Positions 1 to 5,166 of a stretch of 5,201 nt of DNA are shown piece after piece. The notes below the pieces were generated by a model, which saw only the letters and a list, made by a program, of their open reading frames with translations, was not told the DNA's origin and searched no databases. Each line of letters opens with the position of its first letter. Position 1 is the first letter of the stretch. This stretch comes from SLRI01 sp036796215 (GTDB taxonomy: Bacteria > Pseudomonadota > Alphaproteobacteria > Geminicoccales > Geminicoccaceae). The stretch covers positions 1-5,201 of the forward strand of contig DAIRDJ010000243.1 in assembly GCA_036796215.1 (NCBI GenBank). Reading direction: 5' to 3'. Both the position numbers and the translations under genes were made by a program.

Positions 1-53
1 CCGAGGCCTGCAGCGAGATCGGCACCATCGGCAAGTCGGACGTCTGCGACTGA
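1..53 (+). CDS. 3' end of a small Cys-containing protein gene (partial)
   Basis: The frame from base 3 is open and ends at a TGA at 51-53; only the last 16 residues are visible (EACSEIGTIGKSDVCD). It has two cysteines, 3 and 15 residues into this tail. The local pattern Cys-x-x-[Ile/Leu]-x(1-2)-[Val/Ile]-Gly resembles CGKLSVG in the next gene's product (residues 78-84), so the two may be paralogous secreted proteins in tandem. That is inference from a very short stretch. The gene lies 82 bp upstream of the 120-aa protein gene on the same strand, and a strong hairpin sits in the gap. The start and the rest of the protein are outside the window, so the function is unknown. Confidence 0.6.
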   Translation, partial: EACSEIGTIGKSDVCD

Positions 54-71
54 GCTTCGACAATCGTTCCC

Positions 72-101
72 GCCGGCCGGCCCGTACCCGGGCCGGCCGG
101 C
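72..101 (+). repeat. 13-bp perfect GC hairpin in the intergenic gap
   Basis: The arms 72-84 and 89-101 are perfectly complementary over 13 bp, all G/C, around the tetraloop TACC. No T-run follows, so it is not a classical intrinsic terminator. It lies between the stop of the upstream partial gene and the ribosome binding site of the 120-aa gene. It could be an mRNA-stabilising or processing element that sets the relative level of the two genes, or a factor-dependent pause site. The fold is seen in the sequence; the role is inferred. Confidence 0.6.
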
Positions 102-135
102 CAGGGACCGCCAAGAGACCGGGAGGAGACCTGCC

Positions 136-498
136 ATGCGCCGCAAGACCATGATGACGAGCGTCGTGATCGCCAGCTTCATCGCCATCAGCCTGGCATC
201 CGGCCACGCCTCGGCCAAGGAGTACAACCAGCGCCCGTTCCTCGCCCCCGGCGAGAGTGCCAAGGTGCAGCGGGTGATCTCCAGCGGCCGGGCGATGCAA
301 GGCCACCAGTTCGGCCTCGCCGAGGGAGGCAGCAGCAATCCCAACGCGTCGATCGTCAACACCGATTGCGGCAAGCTCTCGGTCGGCAATGTCGAGACCA
401 CCGGCCGGGCCGGGCAGCGGCCACCGCGCGAGAACATCGTCATCGCGCGGGAGATCATCAACGCGCCGATCAATTGCGGCACCCGCGGCCGGCGCTGA
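136..498 (+). CDS. Small secreted two-cysteine protein, candidate substrate or partner of the CsgG-like channel
   Basis: Encodes 120 aa. The ATG at 136 follows a strong GGAGGAG ribosome site with good spacing. Residues 1-27 form a Sec signal peptide: basic start (MRRK), hydrophobic core about 8-21, and cleavage probably after Ala-Ser-Ala27. The mature part (about 93 aa) is rich in Gly, Asn, Ser and Arg, with only Cys78 and Cys114, which could form a disulfide. Notable segments are NASIVNTDCGKLSVGNVE (70-87) and the beta-prone NIVIAREIINAPINC (100-114); the tail is basic. It lies just upstream of a CsgG/HfaB-like lipoprotein gene, separated by a short terminator, much as small secreted HfaA and curlin proteins accompany their channels. 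I do not see curlin repeats and cannot name a family. A secreted adhesin or fibre component, or a channel accessory protein like CsgE/CsgF, are possible roles. Confidence 0.85.
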   Translation: MRRKTMMTSVVIASFIAISLASGHASAKEYNQRPFLAPGESAKVQRVISSGRAMQGHQFGLAEGGSSNPNASIVNTDCGKLSVGNVETTGRAGQRPPRENIVIAREIINAPINCGTRGRR

Positions 499-549
499 CG
501 CGCCCCTGAGCAACCGGCGCTGAGGCAGCGGCCCGCCGCCCCTTCGACC

Positions 550-571
550 AGCCGAAACGACGGCTTTTTTT
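550..571 (+). terminator. Short intrinsic terminator after the 120-aa gene
   Basis: AGCCG (550-554) pairs with CGGCT (561-565) around a six-base AAACGA loop, and six T follow directly (566-571). The 5-bp stem is short, but the stem plus T-run form is typical of Rho-independent termination. It lies 52 bp after the 120-aa stop and 20 bp before the CsgG-like start, so it probably lowers readthrough. The small secreted protein would then be made in excess over the channel. Confidence 0.6.
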
Positions 572-590
572 GGATAGGACGGTAAGTGCC

Positions 591-2147
591 ATGCTCAGAA
601 CAACAAAGCCCGAGGCAGCGCGTCGACCCAAAGCGGCGCTCGCCGGCTTCGCCACCTTCTCGCTGATCGCCGCGGGCTGCGCCTTCACCCCGCCCGAACG
701 GGCGGTGATCGCCCAGCAGCCCAAAACCTTGCCGCAGCGCAACCTCACCAGCTTCTCGGCGTCGCTCCGCTGCATGGACGATCTCTTCCAGCAGTTCGGC
801 AAGACCAATTATCTGGTCACCGCACAGGAGATCCCGGACGCTACGGGCCAGGTGCAGACCGGCACGAAAGAGATGCTGATCTCGGCGATCTCGCAGATGT
901 CGGTGAAGAGCAACGCCTTCAACTTCATCGATTTCGAGGAGTACGGCTCGGTCTTCGTGCTCGGCAGCTTCCTCGCCGACCCCGGCGGCCCGCCCGTTCC
1001 GGCCGGCTTCGAGGTGCCCAACTACTATGTCCGCGGTGCGATCACCCAGCTCGACAGCGGCGTCATCGCCGAGAGTGTCGGCGGTGGGATCGGCATCGAG
1101 GAGGCCGATATCGGCGCCAGTGCCGACCAGGTGATGTCGGTGGTCTCGGTCGACCTCAATGTCGGCAACGTCCTCAACCGCCGCATGCTGCCCGGTGTCT
1201 CGGCCAACAACTCGATCGTCGTGCGCCGCTCCGGCCAGGCGGTCGACGGTGGCGCCACGATCAGCAAGCTGGGTGCGAACTTCAATCTCAGCTTCAATCA
1301 GTCCGAAGGCATGCACTCGGCGGTCCGGAGCCTGATCGAGCTCAGCACCATCGAGATCACGGGCAAGCTGCTCCAGGTGCCCTACTGGCGCTGCCTGGAG
1401 ATCGAGCAGACCAATCCCGAGGTCACCGCGGTCGCCCGCGGCTGGTTCGACGCGATGTCGACGAGCGAGCGGGTGAGCTTCGTCCAGCGCGCGCTCAAGG
1501 GCCAGAACCGCTACCAGGGCGGCGTCAACGGCCAGATGGATGCCCTGACCCGCGATGCCATCGGCGCCTACCAGGCCGAGCGTGGCCTCATCGCCGACGG
1601 CCGGGTCACTTTCGACCTCTATGCCGACCTGATCGCCTCCGACCTGGCGCTGGGCCGCGAGCCGGCCCCGGACCGGGCACCCGACCCGTTCATCCCCGTC
1701 GCGGCCGAGATCGCCCAGCCGATCAGTGTCAACCTGACGACGCCGCGCGGGCCGTCGCACCGCTACGCGACCGGCGAGGCCATCGGGCTCACCTTGCGCA
1801 GCAACGCCGACGCCTTCGCCTATTGCTACTACCAGGACGGGGCCGGCCGGATCGCCCGGATCTTCCCCAACCGCTTCGCTCCCGATCCCTATCTGCCGGC
1901 CCGCCAGCCGCTCTACCTGCCCGGTGCCGCCCCCTTCGATCTCGTGCCCGAGCGGGCCGGGGCCGTCGAGGAGGTGCTCTGTGTCGCCGCCGGCAGCGAG
2001 ATCGGCCGCAGCCTGCCGCCGCTGCTCCAGGCCGAGGACCTGACACCGCTGCCGGTCGAGAGCATCGATCAGGTGGACCAGCTCCTGCGCGCCGCGAGCC
2101 CGAACGGGATCGCGTCCTCCAGGGTCAAGATCACCGTCACCAACTGA
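591..2147 (+). CDS. CsgG/HfaB-family outer-membrane secretion lipoprotein with C-terminal peptidoglycan-binding and DUF4384 domains
   Basis: Encodes 518 aa from the ATG at 591, preceded by a weak GGTAAG site. A TTG at 570 in the same frame would add seven residues but lies inside the terminator T-run. A lipoprotein signal ends in the lipobox LIAAGC, so Cys30 is the lipidated residue. Residues about 30-272 match CsgG: TAQEIPDATGQ (77-87), EMLISAI (94-100), NYYVRGAI (144-151), a Gly-rich hairpin (160-180), VVSVDLNVGNVLNRRML (184-200) and SEGMHSAVRSLIE (238-250). CsgG forms a ring-shaped outer-membrane pore that exports curli subunits. Residues about 290-350 are a PG_binding_1 domain (VNGQMDALTRDAIGAYQ, then GLIADG). 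Residues about 376-470 are a DUF4384 domain (YCYYQDGAGRIARIFPNRF). Ordinary CsgG is about 260-280 aa, so the C-terminal half is an addition. The loop that forms the CsgG constriction looks shortened. Cys61 and Cys268 flank the CsgG domain. Confidence 0.88.
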   Translation: MLRTTKPEAARRPKAALAGFATFSLIAAGCAFTPPERAVIAQQPKTLPQRNLTSFSASLRCMDDLFQQFGKTNYLVTAQEIPDATGQVQTGTKEMLISAISQMSVKSNAFNFIDFEEYGSVFVLGSFLADPGGPPVPAGFEVPNYYVRGAITQLDSGVIAESVGGGIGIEEADIGASADQVMSVVSVDLNVGNVLNRRMLPGVSANNSIVVRRSGQAVDGGATISKLGANFNLSFNQSEGMHSAVRSLIELSTIEITGKLLQVPYWRCLEIEQTNPEVTAVARGWFDAMSTSERVSFVQRALKGQNRYQGGVNGQMDALTRDAIGAYQAERGLIADGRVTFDLYADLIASDLALGREPAPDRAPDPFIPVAAEIAQPISVNLTTPRGPSHRYATGEAIGLTLRSNADAFAYCYYQDGAGRIARIFPNRFAPDPYLPARQPLYLPGAAPFDLVPERAGAVEEVLCVAAGSEIGRSLPPLLQAEDLTPLPVESIDQVDQLLRAASPNGIASSRVKITVTN

Positions 2148-2240
2148 ACCGCGGCGCGACCCTGCCAGTGGTGGGGTTTCGCCAGCAATCGAGGAATGCC
2201 ATGATGCGGTACCCCGCACGCTCGGCCATGCCCCCCGCTG

Positions 2241-2261
2241 TCGCGGCCTCGTGCGCCGCGA
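2241..2261. terminator. Hairpin between convergent genes, possible bidirectional terminator
   Basis: TCGCGGC (2241-2247) and GCCGCGA (2255-2261) form a perfect 7-bp stem around a 7-base loop. It sits between the CsgG-like stop and the stop of the minus-strand DUF2807 gene, where a shared terminator is expected. There is no T-run on either side, so any termination would be factor-dependent or weak. A smaller 5-bp hairpin with a TACC loop lies at 2205-2218. Confidence 0.35.
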
Positions 2262-2268
2262 CGACCAC

Positions 2269-3063
2269 TCAGCGTGGCCCGACCTCGAACCGCCCGGCAC
2301 CGACCCGGCTGACGACGGGTTCGCTCGCGACCGCGGCGAGCCGCACGGCACCGTCACCCACCATCTCGACCACCGCACTTGCCGCCGGGGCGTCGATATC
2401 GACCTCGCCGGCACCGGTGACCGCGACCGTCACCGCCTCGAGCGTGCCGCCGAGTACGGTGATCCGGCCGGCACCGGTCACGCTGGCCTCGAGATCGCCG
2501 GTCACCGTGGCGGCCTCGATCGAGCCCTGGCCGATGGTGGCGAATTCGGCAGTGGCCACGGCGCCGGTGCGCACGGTCCCGTCGATCACCTGGATCCGAA
2601 CCGGGGCGGCGAGATCGCCGATCACCGCCGCACCGGTGAAGCCCAGGAGCTCGAGGCGGGTACCGGACGGCAGGTCGAGCACGACATCGAGCGGGGCAGC
2701 GGCCTCTCCCGTTGCGGCCGCGCTGCCGCCGATCACCACGCTGGAGCTGGCACCCGGCCCGGTCACCACGGTCAGCTGCTGGACCACGGTCACCGACCGG
2801 CCGCTCTGCGGCCGCCCGACACGGAGAGTGTCGGCTGCGGCGTCGACCTCGAGGGCAGCCAGGGCAGCGGCCGGACCGGTCACCGAAAACCGCGTCGCCT
2901 CGCCCTCGACCACCCGCACCTCGAGCGTGCCGGATAGCCCCTGGAGCACGACCCCGTCGATGGTGAACGGGCCGTGCTCGCGCGTCTCGTCGGCGCTCGC
3001 TGCCAGTGCCGTCAGCAGGATAGCGGTGGTTGTCAAAGCAGCAGCGCACCTTGGCATGCGCAT
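2269..3063 (-). CDS. Secreted DUF2807 (GIN-domain) beta-repeat protein
   Basis: Encodes 264 aa. The ATG at 3063 lies 7 nt from a perfect AGGAGGA (complement of 3071-3077). A GTG at 3066 is only 4 nt away, and an ATG at 3057 is the other alternative. Residues 1-24 are a signal peptide (MRMPRC, then a hydrophobic core, cleavage near AASA24). The mature protein has short beta-strand repeats with Gly turns: SVTGAGRI (194-201), AVTGAGEVDI (214-223), MVGDGAVRL (234-242) and RVGAGRFEV (253-261). This is the pattern of the head-GIN/DUF2807 family, predicted beta-helical or adhesin-like surface or periplasmic proteins of unknown biochemical role. It has no cysteine after the signal peptide. It is convergent with the CsgG-like gene and divergent from the OmpA operon, so it has its own promoter in the 61-bp gap. 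The family call comes from the repeat pattern. Confidence 0.85.
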   Translation of the reverse strand: MRMPRCAAALTTTAILLTALAASADETREHGPFTIDGVVLQGLSGTLEVRVVEGEATRFSVTGPAAALAALEVDAAADTLRVGRPQSGRSVTVVQQLTVVTGPGASSSVVIGGSAAATGEAAAPLDVVLDLPSGTRLELLGFTGAAVIGDLAAPVRIQVIDGTVRTGAVATAEFATIGQGSIEAATVTGDLEASVTGAGRITVLGGTLEAVTVAVTGAGEVDIDAPAASAVVEMVGDGAVRLAAVASEPVVSRVGAGRFEVGPR

Positions 3064-3124
3064 CACGAAATCCTCCTCGCGGATGGACGTTGCGGTATCC
3101 TATCCGAAAACCTGCCATCAGCCC
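3064..3124. promoter_or_regulatory. Divergent intergenic region with promoters for both directions
   Basis: These 61 bases separate the starts of the minus-strand DUF2807 gene and the plus-strand 100-aa gene. The minus strand carries the strong AGGAGGA ribosome site (3071-3077). No convincing -35/-10 pair is visible. A minus-strand TTTTCGGATAGGAT stretch (3097-3110) is the most A/T-rich part and shares GGATAGGA with 572-579 upstream of the CsgG-like gene. The plus-strand gene has no clear Shine-Dalgarno. Promoters may extend into the flanking coding sequence. Confidence 0.35.
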
Positions 3125-3427
3125 ATGCGCGCGGCGGCCTTTTGCCTCGCCTTCGGGCTTTGCGCCGGGCCGGCCGTGGCCGAGATCACGAGCGGTGGCG
3201 AGCGCCCGCAGGCAGCGACCGGCACCCGCGTCGGCGCCGAGCTTTCGGGTGATATTCGTGCCAGCTGCTGGCAGGAAGGGCGGGAGATCGTGAGTGAGGC
3301 CGACTTTGCCAATGGTGCGATCCCGCCCGGCCTGCGCGAACAGGCGATCAATCTCGAGGGCAGCGGCCGGCGCGCCGTGCTCTTGCCGGTCGGCGACACG
3401 TTCTGCCTCTTGACCGTGCGCCCTTGA
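3125..3427 (+). CDS. Small secreted two-cysteine protein, hypothetical
   Basis: Encodes 100 aa. The ATG at 3125 gives a textbook signal peptide (MRAAAFCLAFGLCAGPAVA, cleavage after Ala19). An in-frame ATG at 3083 would bury that signal behind 14 residues, so 3125 is preferred even though no clear Shine-Dalgarno precedes it. The mature domain (about 81 aa) has two cysteines, in RASCWQEGREIVSE (45-58) and GDTFCLLTV (90-98). They are well placed to form a disulfide joining the first and last strands of a small fold. The sequence has the look of small periplasmic proteins common in alphaproteobacteria, but I cannot assign a named family. It is the first gene of the right-hand operon, 47 bp before the OmpA-like gene. 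A channel accessory or envelope role is inferred from position only. Confidence 0.75.
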   Translation: MRAAAFCLAFGLCAGPAVAEITSGGERPQAATGTRVGAELSGDIRASCWQEGREIVSEADFANGAIPPGLREQAINLEGSGRRAVLLPVGDTFCLLTVRP

Positions 3428-3435
3428 GCGCTCAA
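3424..3435. repeat. 12-bp perfect palindrome over the stop codon
   Basis: TTGAGCGCTCAA reads the same on both strands. It includes the TGA stop of the 100-aa gene (3425-3427) and lies 39 bp before the OmpA-like start. It could be a protein-binding site or chance. A further small hairpin (CCCG, AGCC loop, CGGG) follows within 3443-3454. Confidence 0.3.
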
Positions 3436-3474
3436 CCCTGGCCCGAGCCCGGGTCCGTGCACTGGAGACCTGCC

Positions 3475-4113
3475 ATGCGATCGATCTCGTTGCGGCCAAC
3501 ACTCGTTGCCACCAGCCTCGCCGTTGCCCTTGCCTGGTCCGCGACCGAGGCGGCAGCCCAGGACGTCGTCATCTTCCAGGACGTACCCAGCGTGGAGGAA
3601 CTCAACGCCGTGCTCTTCGGCAACGAGGCCGAAGCCGCGGCACCGATGAAGACCCGTGCCATCCGTTTCCACGACGAGCCGGCGCCCAGCCCGCCGCCCG
3701 CGGAAAGTGCCGGGCAGGTGGCGAGCGCAGCCCCTGCCGCACCCGCACCCGCACCGGCGCCACCACCGTCCGGCACCGCACTCGGCCTCAACATCCTCTT
3801 CGAGTTCAATTCGACCAATGTCGTCAGCGAATCGATCCCCTATCTCAAGCGGCTGGGCGAGGTGCTGAGCCTGCCCGAGAACGAGACCAAGGTCGTCGGC
3901 ATCATCGGCCATACCGATGCCTCGGGCGGTGCCGCCTACAACCAAAGCCTGTCCGAGCAGCGGGCCCTTGCGGTCGGCCAATACCTGGTCGATGTCTGGC
4001 AGATCGACCCGAACCGGCTCGGCGTCGAGGGGCGCGGCAAGTCCGAGCCGCTCGCCGGCACCGATCCCTATGACGGGATCAACCGCCGGGTCGAGTTCCA
4101 CGCCATCGAATGA
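3475..4113 (+). CDS. OmpA-family peptidoglycan-binding protein
   Basis: Encodes 212 aa. The ATG at 3475 has a GGAGA ribosome site 6 nt upstream. An upstream in-frame TTG (3424) lies inside the previous stop region and is rejected because it would precede the signal peptide. Residues 1-28 are a signal peptide (hydrophobic core 9-22, cleavage near EAAA28). Residues 29-68 include VPSVEELNAVLFG, a segment often seen in alphaproteobacterial OmpA-like proteins. Residues 69-100 are a Pro/Ala-rich linker. Residues about 101-210 are the OmpA C-terminal domain: LFEFNST (108-114), GHTDASG (145-151), YNQSLSEQRA (155-164) and NRRVEF (203-208). Asp148 and Arg163 sit at the positions that hold diaminopimelate of peptidoglycan. 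No beta-barrel precedes the domain, so it is a periplasmic wall-binding protein. Its stop overlaps the next start by ATGA, implying translational coupling. Confidence 0.92.
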   Translation: MRSISLRPTLVATSLAVALAWSATEAAAQDVVIFQDVPSVEELNAVLFGNEAEAAAPMKTRAIRFHDEPAPSPPPAESAGQVASAAPAAPAPAPAPPPSGTALGLNILFEFNSTNVVSESIPYLKRLGEVLSLPENETKVVGIIGHTDASGGAAYNQSLSEQRALAVGQYLVDVWQIDPNRLGVEGRGKSEPLAGTDPYDGINRRVEFHAIE

Positions 4114-4784
4114 CGACGCCCGCGGCGGCCAGTGACCACGACGCACCGGGCCGCATGGTGGCGCGGGCCGGGCTGTTGCTCTCGCTCTGGCAGGTGCGGG
4201 CGGATCTCTACCGCAGCCTCGAGGCGCATACGCGTGACGCCATGGCCGGCAGCAACGTGATGACGGCGGATGAGGTCGAGGACTTCATCGAGCGGCAGAT
4301 CGCGACCGAGCAGACGGAGTACATCGCGCAGTTCCTCTTCGTGCTGCGGGCTGCCGGCTGCGCCGAGCCCGGTCCGCTCGGTGCCTATATCGAGCGGCAC
4401 AACGCGATGATCGACCGACAGCTCGAAGCCCTGGACCGGCTGGATGGCACCGCGCCGCCCTTGGGCTCGCGCCACAAGCAGCGGCTCTGGCGGCTCAAGA
4501 ACGCCCGCTTCAACGCGCGGATGAAGGCGGGCTCGCTCGAGCGCCTCGGCGGCGGTCGGCTGGTCTTGAGCCTCAAGGACATCGAGCGCTTCATGGCGAT
4601 GCACATGGATCCCACCCTCTGCCGCAACCGGCTCGACGCCCTGATCAATGTGGGCCTGCTCCGGGACGAGGTCCGCCCCAATATCCGTCTCATCTGGTCC
4701 GAGGGGGCGCTCGAAGCACTCGTCGCCCGGCATCTCGATGCCCTCGCCGACCAGCTCAGGGAGCTGCCCCATGCGCCGGCCTAG
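4110..4784 (+). CDS. Hypothetical cytoplasmic helical protein with a possible winged-helix C-terminus
   Basis: Encodes 224 aa. The ATG at 4110 overlaps the OmpA-like TGA (ATGA), which supports translational coupling; the Shine-Dalgarno is poor. There is no signal peptide or clear membrane segment, so it is the only cytoplasmic protein of this operon. Residues 15-112 look all-helical, with acidic and amphipathic stretches (TADEVEDFIERQIATEQTEY). A basic segment follows at 121-141 (RHKQRLWRLKNARFNARMK). Residues about 151-210 read as helix, turn, helix, then short strands: SLKDIERFMAMHM, CRNRLDALINVGLLRDE and PNIRLIWSEG, the layout of a winged-helix DNA-binding domain. I cannot place it in a named family. 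It may regulate the locus or act as a cytoplasmic partner of export. Cys84 and Cys171 match no recognisable metal site. Confidence 0.8.
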   Translation: MTTPAAASDHDAPGRMVARAGLLLSLWQVRADLYRSLEAHTRDAMAGSNVMTADEVEDFIERQIATEQTEYIAQFLFVLRAAGCAEPGPLGAYIERHNAMIDRQLEALDRLDGTAPPLGSRHKQRLWRLKNARFNARMKAGSLERLGGGRLVLSLKDIERFMAMHMDPTLCRNRLDALINVGLLRDEVRPNIRLIWSEGALEALVARHLDALADQLRELPHAPA

Positions 4785-5109
4785 CCTCGTCCTCGCGATG
4801 CTCGTCTGCCTGCTGGTGCCACCACAGATGGGGGCCTCGGCCGCCACCGACCTGCGCATCCAGCTCAACCCGGTGCTCGCCGAACTCCACGCCAGGGACC
4901 CGGCCAAGGCCGAGGCGATCCTCGACGCGCTCAACCGGATCATCGAAGGCGAGCCCCAAGAGCCGCCGCCGGCCACCCGCTCGATCGAGAACCCGGACGA
5001 GCGCCGGTTGATCGAGGGCAACCCGCTCTTCGAGGAGGCCTGGCGCATCGATCCCAAGGCCGCCCTCGAGCAGTTGCGCGAGATCGTGGCAGCCGGCGGC
5101 GGCCAGTAG
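4771..5109 (+). CDS. Small exported helical protein, hypothetical
   Basis: Encodes 112 aa. The ATG at 4771 has AGGGAG (4758-4763) 7 nt upstream and overlaps the end of the preceding gene by 14 nt, so the two are probably cotranslated. Residues 1-24 are a signal peptide (MRRPS, hydrophobic core 6-17, cleavage after GASA24). The mature part is about 88 aa, acidic, and apparently helical: DLRIQLNPVLAELHA, then AKAEAILDALNRIIEG, a Pro-rich break (EPQEPPPA, 61-68), and a C-terminal region with LFEEAWRIDPKAALEQLREIV. It has no cysteine in the mature part, no lipobox and no recognised family. It is the last gene of the OmpA-containing run, and a hairpin follows it. A periplasmic accessory or chaperone role is inferred from location only. 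Confidence 0.75.
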   Translation: MRRPSLVLAMLVCLLVPPQMGASAATDLRIQLNPVLAELHARDPAKAEAILDALNRIIEGEPQEPPPATRSIENPDERRLIEGNPLFEEAWRIDPKAALEQLREIVAAGGGQ

Positions 5110-5130
5110 CGAGGGCGTAGGCGGCGAGCC

Positions 5131-5166
5131 GAGGGCAGGCGACCCGGGCCTCGCCTCAGAGCCCTC
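5131..5166. terminator. Hairpin after the last gene, possible bidirectional terminator
   Basis: AGGCGA (5137-5142) pairs with TCGCCT (5151-5156) around an 8-base GC-rich loop. The outer arms GAGGGC (5131-5136) and GCCCTC (5161-5166) extend the stem past a 4-base CAGA bulge. It begins 22 bp after the stop of the 112-aa gene. No T-run follows on the plus strand. It marks the likely end of the right-hand operon and may also serve a convergent gene entering from the right. Confidence 0.4.

Noticed and set aside
136..498. Calling the 120-aa protein a curlin or HfaA.
   Set aside because: No curlin-type repeats (Gln/Asn/Gly-spaced strands) are visible. The analogy rests on gene position, so no symbol is given.
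570..590. TTG at 570 as the start of the CsgG-like protein.
   Set aside because: It lies within the T-run of the terminator and has no ribosome site, and the ATG at 591 gives a proper lipoprotein signal.
2201..3427. A long plus-strand open frame (408 codons) starting ATGATG after GAGGAA and running in frame into the 100-aa protein gene.
   Set aside because: It lies antisense to the DUF2807 gene. The translation is a low-complexity Ser/Thr/Pro/Ala-rich product typical of a GC-rich shadow frame. The minus strand has a signal peptide, a strong ribosome site and clear GIN repeats. The ATG at 2201 could be a relic start, but nothing else supports it.
3424..3474. TTG at 3424 as the start of the OmpA-like protein.
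   Set aside because: It would put 17 residues before the signal peptide and overlaps the preceding stop. The ATG at 3475 has a good GGAGA site.
2354..3502. A 382-codon minus-strand open frame covering the DUF2807 gene.
   Set aside because: The product is extremely Arg/Gly-rich with no domain pattern and overlaps the better-supported frame, so it is a shadow frame.
3118..4146. Long minus-strand open frame opposite the 100-aa and OmpA-like genes.
   Set aside because: The plus strand has the full OmpA motif set and signal peptides; the minus frame shows none.
4068..5057. Long minus-strand open frame opposite the 224-aa and 112-aa genes.
   Set aside because: The plus-strand genes have overlap coupling, a ribosome site and a signal peptide. 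The minus product is a low-information shadow.
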